A program made the position numbers and the translations under genes. A stretch of 64,000 nt of DNA, taken from Mongoliimonas terrestris. GTDB taxonomy: Bacteria; Pseudomonadota; Alphaproteobacteria; Rhizobiales; Pleomorphomonadaceae. The stretch lies in NCBI RefSeq assembly GCF_001927285.1, contig NZ_MSIG01000019.1, forward strand, positions 1 to 64,000, in the 5' to 3' direction. This document shows, in pieces, positions 34,318 to 43,692 of this stretch (position 1 is its first letter; every line of letters starts with the position of its first letter). Below the pieces are notes generated by a model. The model was not told the DNA's origin and searched no databases. It saw only the letters and a list, made by a program, of their open reading frames with translations.

Positions 34318-34627
34318 CTTCGAACTCTCCAAGGTGCGTCCTGAACCGGGCTGAACCGGCTGGCGCGTCCGATGTCTTCATGCGTGGCCCGTGGCGGCGG
34401 GGCGCCGCTTCCCGGCTGACCCGATGCCGCGGACCCGGCGTCCGGACCTGTCGCGCAGCTTACGCACGATCGCCCCCGCGGGATCACACGGAGAGGGTGG
34501 CCGAGGCCGGGCGCGTTGTCAGCCGCGGTGTCCGGCACGGACGCGATCGTCCCATGACGGTTCATGTGGCGATGTGCGGTCGACGGTCAACCGCTTTCGA
34601 CGGCGAGGGCCGGCGGCGCGGCGGGTT
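34318..34627. other. Intergenic region between the response regulator and hemH
   Basis: About 310 bases between the response-regulator stop and the hemH start, on the upstream side of hemH. No iron-responsive palindrome of the Irr (TTTAGAA-type) or IRO kind was found, and no reading frame with family features. It presumably holds the hemH promoter. Confidence 0.35.
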
Positions 34628-35119
34628 TCAATCGATGTAGTAGCGGTGCGCGATGCGAAACCAGAACTCCACTGTGGTGTTCACGATCTGGCTCATGCCG
34701 TCCAGGCTGTCGGCCTTGTTCACCACCGCGTTGGCGCCGAAGTCATAGGCCCGGCGAATGGTGTCCACGTCCGTGGAGGTGGTCAGGGTCACCACGGGCA
34801 GGGAGCGGAAGACCGGATGCCGGCGCAGTTCGGAGAGGAAGACCATCCCGTTCATCACCGGCATGTTGATATCGAGGATGATCAGGTCCGGCGTGCGGGG
34901 ATCATCGATCCGGCCGACCATGTTCAGCCAGTCCAGAGCCTTCCGGCCATGCTCCATCACGGTCACGCGGAAGGAAATCGGTGCCTGGTCGAGCAGTCTC
35001 AGGATGACTCGCACGTCGTCCGGGTCGTCCTCGACGAGAAGGATGTGTGCGTCCGCGTCGGTTTCGGAGCCGGATCCCCCCCGCGTCTGGCCGTCCACTG
35101 GTGCCTCCCGACTGACCAT
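34628..35119 (-). CDS. Single-domain response regulator (CheY-like receiver)
   Basis: A 163-residue protein consisting of one receiver domain. It has the acidic pair in ILLVEDDPDDVRV, the phospho-acceptor aspartate in LIILDINMPVMNGMVF, the switch threonine near VVTLTTSTD and the lysine in VVNKADS. This Rcp1-like subgroup usually pairs with phytochrome-type or hybrid histidine kinases. No kinase lies nearby, so it is an orphan. The start is uncertain: the ATG at 35119 is listed, while an in-frame TTG at 35137 has a GAGAGAG ribosome-like site a few bases upstream. Confidence 0.9.
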   Translation of the reverse strand: MVSREAPVDGQTRGGSGSETDADAHILLVEDDPDDVRVILRLLDQAPISFRVTVMEHGRKALDWLNMVGRIDDPRTPDLIILDINMPVMNGMVFLSELRRHPVFRSLPVVTLTTSTDVDTIRRAYDFGANAVVNKADSLDGMSQIVNTTVEFWFRIAHRYYID

Positions 35120-35550
35120 ACAGTGGTCAGTCTTCAAGCATACTCTCTCGGAAGCATGAAACCAAACGGTTGTACGCTCATGGGCGTCCGGTTCGGATGG
35201 TCATTGCTGACAAGCAAAACGCTTTTCATTGGTATAGATCTGCGGAAACGTGTTCCGGTCGGCTTCGTGCCGAACCCGTAGCTCCCCTCGCTTGGCGTTG
35301 CGGCAGAAACCTGTTATTCGCCAGGAAATCCATGGAGCGACCGACCGTCGCACCTTGGCCAAGACCAATGGGGCGATCGACGGAGCGGCCGCATCCGTGG
35401 TCGGGAGGATCGAAGCGGCCGGGCAGCCCAACGACCGGGACGACGGGACGAGGAACGCGCTACGCCGCGCAGGAGCGCGACGGCGATGCCGTTCGAACGC
35501 CGTCGACCGGTCGGGCCAGGGGCCGGCAGCATGAGGAGGCGAGGGATTAC
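35120..35550. other. Intergenic region upstream of the TRAP permease genes
   Basis: About 430 bases separate the divergent response-regulator and dctQ-like starts. The AT-richer part at 35150-35260 (AAACCAAACGG, GCAAAACGCTTTTCATTGG) is the likely promoter zone. No operator or reading frame with family features was recognised. Confidence 0.35.
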
Positions 35551-36093
35551 ATGAACGGACTTCTCGCGTTCAGCCGTGGCATAGACCGCCTGTCGACGGT
35601 GGTGCACAAGACCATCATGTGGTTGTCGCTGGTCGCCATCCTGGTCAGCGCCGGCAACGCCTTCACACGCAAGTTCCTGAACCTCAGCTCCAACGCGTGG
35701 CTCGAGGCGCAGTGGTACCTGTTCTCGGCCGTTTTCCTGCTCTGCGCGGCCTATACGCTCCTGAAGGCCGAGCACGTGAAGATCGACATCCTCTACGGCC
35801 GCCTGCAGCGCCGGACCCAGGTGTGGATCGACATCCTCGGCACCATCCTCTTCCTCTTCCCCTTCTGCATCATCACCGTCGTCCTGGTCTGGCCGGTGGT
35901 GGTCGACAAGATCAACAGCGGCGAGATGTCGTCCAACGCCGGCGGACTGATGATGTGGCCGGTGTGGATCCTCATTCCGCTCGGCTTCGGCCTGCTCGGC
36001 CTGCAGGGCCTGTCCGAGCTCATCAAGCGGATCGCCTTCCTGACCGGTCACGGACCGGATCCGGCGCTCGACCAGACAGCCTCGACCCACTGA
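35551..36093 (+). CDS. dctQ: TRAP transporter small permease (DctQ)
   Basis: A 180-residue membrane protein with four hydrophobic helices (about residues 23-40, 54-72, 95-118 and 135-155). It contains the DctQ block AWLEAQWYLFSAVFLLCAAY followed by LLKAEHVKIDILYGRLQRRT. It forms the small membrane subunit of a TRAP importer that uses ion gradients. A GAGGG lies five bases before the ATG. It precedes dctM by 27 bases. Confidence 0.95.
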   Translation: MNGLLAFSRGIDRLSTVVHKTIMWLSLVAILVSAGNAFTRKFLNLSSNAWLEAQWYLFSAVFLLCAAYTLLKAEHVKIDILYGRLQRRTQVWIDILGTILFLFPFCIITVVLVWPVVVDKINSGEMSSNAGGLMMWPVWILIPLGFGLLGLQGLSELIKRIAFLTGHGPDPALDQTASTH

Positions 36094-36120
36094 TCCTCGG
36101 GACCGGAGATCCTTGATCCC

Positions 36121-37770
36121 ATGACCGCTCTCCTTGCCGAGAACCTCGCGCCGATCATGTTCGTCGCCCTCGTGGTGGTGATGCTGTTCGGCTACCCGGT
36201 CGCCTTCGCCCTGGCGGCCAACGGCTTCGTGTTCGGCCTCGTCGGCATCGAACTCGGGCTTCTGCATCCCAATCTCTTCGGCGCCATCCCGGACCGCATC
36301 TTCGGCACGATGGCCAACGAGACGCTGCTCGCCATCCCCTTCTTCACCTTCATGGGCCTCATCCTGGAACGGTCCGGCATGGCCGAGGACCTCCTGGACA
36401 CCATCGGGCAGTTGTTCGGGCCGATCCGCGGCGGCCTCGCCTACGCGGTGATCCTGGTCGGCGCGCTTCTGGCCGCCACCACCGGCGTGGTGGCCGCCTC
36501 GGTCATCTCCATGGGCCTCATCTCGCTGCCCATCATGCTGCGCTACGGCTACGACCGTCGCGTCGCCGCCGGCACCATCGCGGCCTCCGGCACGCTGGCG
36601 CAGATCATCCCGCCGAGCCTGGTGTTGATCGTCCTCGCCGACCAGTTGAAGACCGGCTCCAGCCAGGTGGTCTCGGTCGGCGACATGTACGCCGGCGCGC
36701 TGATCCCGGGCCTCGTGCTCACGGCGCTCTACGGCGGCTACATCCTGCTCGTCTCCATCTTCAAGCCGGAGTTCGTGCCGGCCTTGCCGCCGGAGGCGCG
36801 GGTGCTCCGGGGCACCAAGCTCGCCTTCAAGGTGATCACCACCCTGGTGCCGCCGCTGGTGCTGATCTTCCTCGTCCTCGGCACCATCTTCATCGGCCTC
36901 GCCACGCCCACCGAAGGCGGCGCCATGGGGGCCGTCGGCGCGCTCATCCTGGCCGCCCTCAACGGGCGCCTCAACATTACGATGATCTATCAGGCGCTCG
37001 ACACGACGGCGAAGCTCTCCTCCTTCGTCATCTTCATCCTGCTCGGCGCCCGCGTCTTCTCGCTGACCTTCTACGGGGTGGACGGCCATATCTGGGTGGA
37101 GCATCTGCTCACCGCCATCCCGGGCGGCGAACTGGGCTTCCTGATCGTCGTCAACATCCTGGTCTTCCTGCTCGCCTTCTTCCTCGACTTCTTCGAGCTC
37201 GCCTTCATCATCGTGCCGCTGCTGGTGCCGGTGGCGGAGAAGCTCGGGATCGACCTCGTGTGGTTCGGCATCATCCTCGGCGTCAACATGCAGACGTCCT
37301 TCATGCACCCGCCGTTCGGCTTCGCGCTCTTCTATCTCCGCTCGGTGGCTCCGGCGAAACCCTACCTCGACAAGGTCACCGGCAAGACCATGGCGCCCGT
37401 GACGTCGGGGCAGATCTACATGGGCTCGATCCCCTATGTGATCATCCAGATCCTCATGGTCTCTCTGGTGATCGCCTTCCCCTACATGGTCACCCACTAC
37501 AAATCGACGGTGGAGGCGGTCGATCCCTCGACCATCAGCATTGACATCCCGATGCCGGGCCTCGGCGCTCCGGGTTCGGGTGCCGGCGACAACCCGTTCG
37601 GCGGCCCGGGTGCCGGCGACAACCCCTTCGCCACCCCGCCGGCGGATGGTGCCGCCCCCGGCGCTCTGCCGCCACCCGATTTCGGCGCGCCGGCGGCCCC
37701 GCCGGCGCCGAGCGCTCCCGGTGGTCTGCCCCAGCCTGATTTCGGCGCGCCTGCCGCGCCGGGTCAGTGA
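36121..37770 (+). CDS. dctM: TRAP transporter large permease (DctM) with a repetitive C-terminal tail
   Basis: A 549-residue membrane subunit with about twelve to thirteen hydrophobic segments. Family motifs include PFFTFMGLILERSGMAEDLL, GLISLPIMLRYGYDRRVAAG and MQTSFMHPPFGFALFYLRSV. The usual family length is about 430-500. Here a low-complexity tail of about 70 residues after IDIPMPGLGAPG contains two copies of GAGDNPF and two of PDFGAPAAP, rich in Pro, Gly and Ala. The frame is intact up to a stop just before the bidirectional terminator. With dctQ it forms the translocation unit; the binding protein is encoded convergently. Confidence 0.95.
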   Translation: MTALLAENLAPIMFVALVVVMLFGYPVAFALAANGFVFGLVGIELGLLHPNLFGAIPDRIFGTMANETLLAIPFFTFMGLILERSGMAEDLLDTIGQLFGPIRGGLAYAVILVGALLAATTGVVAASVISMGLISLPIMLRYGYDRRVAAGTIAASGTLAQIIPPSLVLIVLADQLKTGSSQVVSVGDMYAGALIPGLVLTALYGGYILLVSIFKPEFVPALPPEARVLRGTKLAFKVITTLVPPLVLIFLVLGTIFIGLATPTEGGAMGAVGALILAALNGRLNITMIYQALDTTAKLSSFVIFILLGARVFSLTFYGVDGHIWVEHLLTAIPGGELGFLIVVNILVFLLAFFLDFFELAFIIVPLLVPVAEKLGIDLVWFGIILGVNMQTSFMHPPFGFALFYLRSVAPAKPYLDKVTGKTMAPVTSGQIYMGSIPYVIIQILMVSLVIAFPYMVTHYKSTVEAVDPSTISIDIPMPGLGAPGSGAGDNPFGGPGAGDNPFATPPADGAAPGALPPPDFGAPAAPPAPSAPGGLPQPDFGAPAAPGQ

Positions 37771-37831
37771 CGGAAGTCGACGCACGGGCACGGCGGGATC
37801 GCCGTGCAGCCGGCGCTCTCGCGCACACGAA

Positions 37832-37859
37832 AAAGGGCCCGCCGTGAGGCGGGCCCTTT
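37832..37859. terminator. Bidirectional intrinsic terminator between dctM and dctP
   Basis: A 12-base-pair perfect stem (arms AAAGGGCCCGCC and GGCGGGCCCTTT) with loop GTGA, A-rich on one flank and T-rich on the other. It therefore works on both strands, between the convergent dctM and dctP genes. Confidence 0.88.
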
Positions 37860-37885
37860 CCGTTGAAGCCGGTTCGGCGGTCGGC

Positions 37886-38992
<1,107 letters not shown>

Positions 38993-39394
38993 GGGTCCTC
39001 CCAAGGGGTGTTTGCCGCAGCCGCCCGTCCGGGTCTCGGTCCGGGCCAGGCTGCGTCCTCCGGTCTCTGCGGGATCCGTCCGGCTCGAAAACGGCCGGGT
39101 TCGGCGGGCGCTGACGGCGCGTCTCCCGTCGCGCCTGTCCGCTCGGCCGTCCGGCCGTGAACAGGCCGCCAGCGGCCGGTCGCCCTCCCGTTGCGGACTA
39201 AAGCGCATCGCCCCGGCCAGAACAAGCGGAGAAACCCGTTTTGTACCAAGGATCTGTGGTGCTACGACGAATGTCTCTCCGGACCCCCTCGGACACCGGC
39301 AGAATTGCCCGCGGAATGACCAGGGGCGCCGAAGTCTTGACGCCGCCTCGTTTCTCATCAGTATCGGCGGCACGCTTTCGCCACAGGATCCATC
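38993..39394. other. Intergenic region upstream of dctP and the PuuD-like gene
   Basis: About 400 bases between divergent starts. Mostly GC-rich, with a slightly AT-richer patch at 39225-39260 (AGAAACCCGTTTTGTACC) that may hold a promoter. No reading frame, repeat or structured RNA was recognised. Confidence 0.35.
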
Positions 39395-40171
39395 ATGGTC
39401 GTTCCGGTCATTCTCGTCTCCTCCGACGTGCGGCCCTTGCAGGGCTACACCTGGCACGCGGCCCCGCAGCCCTATCTTGAAGCCGCGCTCGACCGGGCCG
39501 GCGCCCTGCCGCTGATCCTGCCCTCCTTCGGTGATCGCCTCGCGCTCGACGCGGCCCTCGACCGGGTCGACGGGGTGCTCGTCACCGGGTCGCGCAGCAA
39601 CGTCCATCCGTCGCTCTACGGCGCCGAGGCGAGCGAGCGCGACGAGCCCTTCGACCCGGCGCGCGACGCCACGACGCTGCCGCTGATCCGCCGCGCGATC
39701 GAGCGGGGCATTCCGCTGCTCTGCATCTGCCGCGGCCTGCAAGAGCTGAACGTGGCGCTCGGCGGCACGCTCGGCCGGGAGATCCAGGACGAGGACGGGC
39801 GCATGGACCACCGGGCGCCGGACAGCGAGGAGCAGGAGATCCGCTTCGCCATCCGCCACCCGGTCATGGTGCGCGCCGGCGGGTGCCTCGGCCGGATCGT
39901 GGAGACCGACAGCATCGACGTGAATTCCCTCCACCGGCAGGCGGTCGCGCGCCTCGCCGACGCGCTGCAGGTGGAGGCGAGCGCCGCCGACGGTACCATC
40001 GAGGCGGTGTCCGTCCAGAACGCGCCGGGCTTCACCCTCGGCGTCCAGTGGCATCCGGAATACTGGGCGCGGACGGACGGTCCGTCGTCCCGGATCTTCG
40101 GCGCGTTCGGAGACGCGGCGCGCGCCTACGCGCTTGCGCGCAACGGCGTGTTCGGGCGCGCGGCCGAATAG
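39395..40171 (+). CDS. Gamma-glutamyl-gamma-aminobutyrate hydrolase family protein (PuuD-like)
   Basis: A 258-residue class I glutamine-amidotransferase-fold hydrolase. The catalytic cysteine is Cys112 in LLCICRGLQELNVALGG, with the catalytic His-Glu dyad in GVQWHPEYW. The N-terminal PVILVSSDVR strand and the segment LVTGSRSNVHPSLYG match PuuD, which releases GABA from gamma-glutamyl-GABA in putrescine breakdown. AGGA stands upstream at good spacing. No puuABC genes are adjacent, so the substrate may be another gamma-glutamyl amide. It could act together with the gamma-glutamyltransferase cluster at the window start, which is inference. Confidence 0.9.
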   Translation: MVVPVILVSSDVRPLQGYTWHAAPQPYLEAALDRAGALPLILPSFGDRLALDAALDRVDGVLVTGSRSNVHPSLYGAEASERDEPFDPARDATTLPLIRRAIERGIPLLCICRGLQELNVALGGTLGREIQDEDGRMDHRAPDSEEQEIRFAIRHPVMVRAGGCLGRIVETDSIDVNSLHRQAVARLADALQVEASAADGTIEAVSVQNAPGFTLGVQWHPEYWARTDGPSSRIFGAFGDAARAYALARNGVFGRAAE

Positions 40172-40198
40172 CCGGCGGGCGCCGATCGGGAGGCGGCG

Positions 40199-41311
40199 TC
40201 AGCCGGCGAGGCTGGCGCCCAGCATCAGCAGGCCGAAGCCCAGCACCAGGAGGGCGCCGAAACCCTCCACCGTCTGGTGCATGACGGCTGCCGCGCCGCT
40301 CCGGCCACCGGTGAGGCGCAGCGCCAGGCCGCGGGCCGAAACGGCGAGGAGCGTCAGGGCCGCAACCGTCAGCCCCGTCCCCAGCGCCATCGCCACGGTC
40401 GCCGCGATGCCGGCCGCGTAGAGGCCCTGGGAGAGCGCGAACACCAGGACGATCAGAGCCCCCGTGCAGGGCCTCAGCCCGACGGCCAGGATGGTGGTCC
40501 AGGCCTTTCGGAGGTCGAGCGGCCCGCTCACCGAAGCCGGTGGCGGCACGTGCGCATGCCCGCAGCCGCAGTCCGGACCGTGATGGTGGTGGTCGTGCTG
40601 CCCGAGCTGGAACTCGTCGTGGTGCGCATGGCCATGGTGCGCAGGGTGGTGGTGATCATGGCCGTGGGGACCGTGGTCATCGTGATCGGGGGCCGGCGCG
40701 TGGATCGTGCCGGCGAAGGCGAGCGCGCTGCCGACCGGCACCGTCACGGGCCGGTAGCGGTCCGCCATGGCCGCGGCGAGGGGGCGGACGATCTTGCGCT
40801 GCACCAGCCAGACCCCGAGCAGGGTGATGAGGGCGAAGGAGCCGATCTCGAAAAGGCGCGCCGCCGCGGTCATGGCCATGGACGTCGCCCCGAGGGCGAT
40901 CGCCGCCACCGAGACCAGCAGGATCGCGGTCACCGCCTGGGCGAGCGCGGACATGAGGGCGAGGAGCGCGCCGTTTCGCGCCGTCTCGCGGTTGGCGAGC
41001 ACATAGGCCGAGACGATCGCCTTCCCGTGTCCGGGCCCGGCCGCGTGCAGCACCCCATAGGCGAACGAAAGCGCCATCAGCCAGACGCCCGCGCTGCCGT
41101 CCGTCTTCATGGCCCGAACCGTTTCGGTCAGGGCGCGGTAGAATCGGCTCTGCTCGGCGGCGATCCAGGCGAAGACGCCCGGCAGGAAGCCGCCCGCCGA
41201 CGGTGCGGGCTCCGGCAGGCCGACGCCGAACGGGCTCGCCGCATGGGCGGCGGTGGCCGCTGCAACGAGAAGGGCGATCGCCAAGGCGTGCGAGCGGACG
41301 GGCGGTGTCAT
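40199..41311 (-). CDS. Nickel/cobalt exporter-type transporter (NicO/RcnA family)
   Basis: A 370-residue membrane protein of the NicO family with a signal-like N-terminus and about six to seven membrane helices. The family motif SFAYGVLHAAGPGHGKAIVS lies in the first half and ILAVGLRPCTGALIVLVFAL in the second. Between them is a long cytoplasmic loop (about residues 205-258) with more than twenty histidines (HGHDHHHPAHHGHAHHDEF and more) and a CGCGHAH segment, a metal-binding region as in RcnA. It overlaps the DUF1007 gene by four bases (ATGA). It probably moves Ni or Co; the direction is not proven. Confidence 0.93.
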   Translation of the reverse strand: MTPPVRSHALAIALLVAAATAAHAASPFGVGLPEPAPSAGGFLPGVFAWIAAEQSRFYRALTETVRAMKTDGSAGVWLMALSFAYGVLHAAGPGHGKAIVSAYVLANRETARNGALLALMSALAQAVTAILLVSVAAIALGATSMAMTAAARLFEIGSFALITLLGVWLVQRKIVRPLAAAMADRYRPVTVPVGSALAFAGTIHAPAPDHDDHGPHGHDHHHPAHHGHAHHDEFQLGQHDHHHHGPDCGCGHAHVPPPASVSGPLDLRKAWTTILAVGLRPCTGALIVLVFALSQGLYAAGIAATVAMALGTGLTVAALTLLAVSARGLALRLTGGRSGAAAVMHQTVEGFGALLVLGFGLLMLGASLAG

Positions 41312-41973
41312 GGGCAGCGCACGCTCGCGCCGTTGGAGAGATCGCGGGTGATCATGGCAAGCTCGTCAGGTATCTCGCGCTGGTCGGCGGGAATTTCGGC
41401 AAGCGTCGCGGCGGTGGCCACGTCCAGTTCCTCCGGCCGGAACACCTCCATGGTGCAGGCGTCCGGCGCCCCGTCGAGCGCCACGGGCGTCTCCTCCACG
41501 AAGCCGAACGCCACATAGTAGGTCGGGTCGTAGACCTCCAGCGTCGCCGGCAGGCCGCGGATCTCCACGGCTTCCTTGGTCGGCAGGGTGAAGTAGAGAG
41601 TGAGCAGCCCGTCGTCCGACTGGAGCCAGTATTCGGTCGGTTCGGAGAAGTCGATGTCCCGGTCACCGGCGGCCAGGAAGGTGAAGTAGCCGAAGTCCTT
41701 CAGCGAGGAGACGTTGACCTCCGCCAGCGGCTTCAGCTCCGCCACCGACAGGGCACCGTCGCCGTCCGCGTCGAGGCCCTGGCTGGCGAAGGCCGAGTAG
41801 GCGTCGTCGAAGCGCCACACGTTGCGGATGGCGGTGACGCGGCCGTTGGCGTCGAACACCATCTCGGCCTTTGCATCCACGAAAACGTGCGGGTGGGCGA
41901 ACGCTGGCGCGACGGACGCCGCGAGGGCGCCGGCAATCAGCCATCCGCGGAGCCCGCGGCAGTGGATCGGCAT
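41308..41973 (-). CDS. DUF1007 family periplasmic protein (NicO partner)
   Basis: A 221-residue exported protein. The signal peptide (GWLIAGALAASVAPAFA) is followed by HPHVFVDAKAEMVFDANGRV at the mature N-terminus, a histidine-rich start typical of DUF1007. The Asp-rich loop LDADGDGALSVAEL resembles an EF-hand, and a beta-rich remainder has two cysteines. DUF1007 genes regularly sit upstream of NicO transporters and are thought to deliver or sense the metal. Translation is coupled to the transporter through the ATGA overlap. Confidence 0.92.
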   Translation of the reverse strand: MPIHCRGLRGWLIAGALAASVAPAFAHPHVFVDAKAEMVFDANGRVTAIRNVWRFDDAYSAFASQGLDADGDGALSVAELKPLAEVNVSSLKDFGYFTFLAAGDRDIDFSEPTEYWLQSDDGLLTLYFTLPTKEAVEIRGLPATLEVYDPTYYVAFGFVEETPVALDGAPDACTMEVFRPEELDVATAATLAEIPADQREIPDELAMITRDLSNGASVRCP

Positions 41974-42069
41974 GGACGATATCCCCGTTCGGGCCGTCGG
42001 ATCGGCCTACAAATCATGCATTGCCGCCGATTTCGGCGCAACGATGACGACGGGAACGATGATGGGGCT

Positions 42070-42981
42070 TCAGGCGCCCCTGCAGTTCTCGCCGTCGAAC
42101 TTGGCGAACCACTCGGCCATGAAATCCACGAAGGCGCGGACCTTGGCGGAGAGATGCCGGCGGTGCGGATAGACAACGTAGATGCCGGGCGTCACCGCTT
42201 CATACTCCTCCAGAACCACCTCCATGGTGCCGGCCTCCAGGTCGTCGCGGACTATGATGTAGGGCACCGACCCGTAGCCGAGGCCGCAGAGGATGGCGAG
42301 GCGGACCGCCATCGGCGAGTTCACCTCCACCCGTCCGGCCACCTGCACCGTGTGGCGGTTGCCATCCACGTTGAAGCGCCAGGAGAAGCGGCTGCGGAGG
42401 TTGCTGTCGATCACGCACGGCAGGTCGGTCAGGTCGTCCGGGTGCTGCGGCCGCCCGTGGGTGGCGACCACGTCGCGACGGGCGGCGATGACGAAGCGGT
42501 ATTCGGCGAGCTTGCGGGCGATCAGGCTGGAATCCTGCATCTCGGTGATTCGGATCGCGCAGTCGAACCCCTCGTCGACCAGATCCACGAACCGATCGTC
42601 GAGCCTCAGATCCAGCTTGATGGCCGGGTTGGCCGCCACGAACTCCATCATGGCCATGCCGACGAAGCCGTCGCCGAAGGTGCGCGGACAGGCGACGCGC
42701 AGGAGGCCGGTCGGCTCGCCGTGCCGGTCGCGCACCATGTCCTGCAGGTCGTCCACCCGCTGGAGGATCTCGCCGGCATCCCGGTAGTAGGCCTGCCCGA
42801 GTTCGGTGAGCGACAGCCGCCGGGTGGTGCGGTTCATCAGCCGGGTCCCGAGCTCGTCCTCCAACTCCTTGACATATTTGGAGATCAGCGCCTTGGAGCG
42901 GCCGAGCTTGCGGGCTGCGGCGGAAAAGCCGCCGGCGTCCACCACCTCCACGAAGGTCCGCATCCGGGTGAGCGTGTCCAC
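42070..42981 (-). CDS. LysR-family transcriptional regulator
   Basis: A 303-residue LysR regulator. An N-terminal helix-turn-helix (MRTFVEVVDAGGFSAAARKL, GRSKALISKYVKELEDELGT) is followed by a substrate-binding domain from about residue 90 (GLLRVACPRTFGDGFVGMAM). The DTLTRMRTF start places it in the CrgA-type clade. The start is GTG at 42981 with GGAGGA a few bases upstream. It is a single gene, with the ornithine decarboxylase region divergent from it at some distance. Its target is unknown. Confidence 0.94.
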   Translation of the reverse strand: MDTLTRMRTFVEVVDAGGFSAAARKLGRSKALISKYVKELEDELGTRLMNRTTRRLSLTELGQAYYRDAGEILQRVDDLQDMVRDRHGEPTGLLRVACPRTFGDGFVGMAMMEFVAANPAIKLDLRLDDRFVDLVDEGFDCAIRITEMQDSSLIARKLAEYRFVIAARRDVVATHGRPQHPDDLTDLPCVIDSNLRSRFSWRFNVDGNRHTVQVAGRVEVNSPMAVRLAILCGLGYGSVPYIIVRDDLEAGTMEVVLEEYEAVTPGIYVVYPHRRHLSAKVRAFVDFMAEWFAKFDGENCRGA

Positions 42982-43366
42982 GGTGTCCTCCCTCGCGGCG
43001 CATCCTGACGCCTTGCGGGCCGCGGTCCGACGCGCGCCGGCCGAGACCTCTGTTGCGCCGTCGCCCGGTGAATGTTCACCGAGGACGCGTCATTCCGATC
43101 GATGGACATGTAAGGCTGAAGCCTGCCGACGACAATGGAACGGCCGAACGAGCGGCTGCGATCGGCAGTCCGCGGTGCCTGTCAGGCATGCGCGAATAAA
43201 TTTGCGCCACCGTCCGAATTTGCCCTTGCGAAGAGGGGGCAACGGAGTTATTTCCGCCCTTGCCCAATTTCGCACGTGCCTGTGGTTGCGTGCCGGTTTC
43301 GTAAGGGCCGCTCACGGCGGTATCCAGCGAGGGCAAACCGGTGACCGGAGAAGAACCGGGTCTAAG
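42982..43366. other. Intergenic region between the LysR gene and the ornithine decarboxylase leader
   Basis: No protein with family features was recognised here. The stretch at 43190-43265 (GCGAATAAATTTGCGCC and the AT-rich block after it) is AT-richer than its flanks. It is a good candidate for the promoter of the long leader transcript that follows. Confidence 0.35.
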
Positions 43367-43692
43367 CCGCTTCTCAAGCGGTGGACGCGACTTAAAGCAA
43401 CGACGTAGAGGGCTTTTTTGGTCTCTGCCGGCGCTCCAACCGCCGGGGTCACTAAAGAGGCGACTACATCTTGCCTGACGTGCGGACGGGACACCCCGCT
43501 CCAATCAATGGCTTTACGGGATCGTGACGCGCTCCGCGATGGGGTTCGGCACGGGCTCGGCATCATTCCGCCGGCTGTCTTGGCCGGTTGCGAGCCGTTG
43601 CATGTTTCTGCCGGCGCCGTCTCCACAGCGGCGACGCGGAGCATCGCAACGACTCCGGATCGGTGAAACCGTTTTGGTTCGGGGCTTGTCCA
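43367..43692 (+). ncRNA. Candidate speF leader RNA upstream of ornithine decarboxylase
   Basis: About 320 bases before the decarboxylase start hold no gene but many hairpins: CCGCTT/AAGCGG (43367-43381), CCGGCG/CGCCGG (43428-43446), CCGGC/GCCGG near 43570, and CGGT/ACCG in the last 40 bases. A conserved-looking unpaired run GACTTAAAGCAACGACG stands between the first two. Alphaproteobacterial ornithine decarboxylase genes are known to carry the speF structured leader, and position and gene match. The exact borders and the match to the consensus could not be verified here. Confidence 0.5.

Noticed and set aside
34318..34627. Irr-type iron box upstream of ferrochelatase
   Set aside because: No TTTAGAA-like palindrome or TGA-N9-TCA core was found in this interval.
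35314..37791. A long minus-strand open frame opposite dctQM
   Set aside because: Its charged, low-complexity product has no family features, whereas the plus strand encodes the TRAP permease motifs. Antisense shadow.
43076..43504. A minus-strand reading frame of about 140 codons across the ornithine decarboxylase leader
   Set aside because: There is no ribosome site, no conserved motif and odd composition. The region is better explained as promoter plus structured leader RNA.
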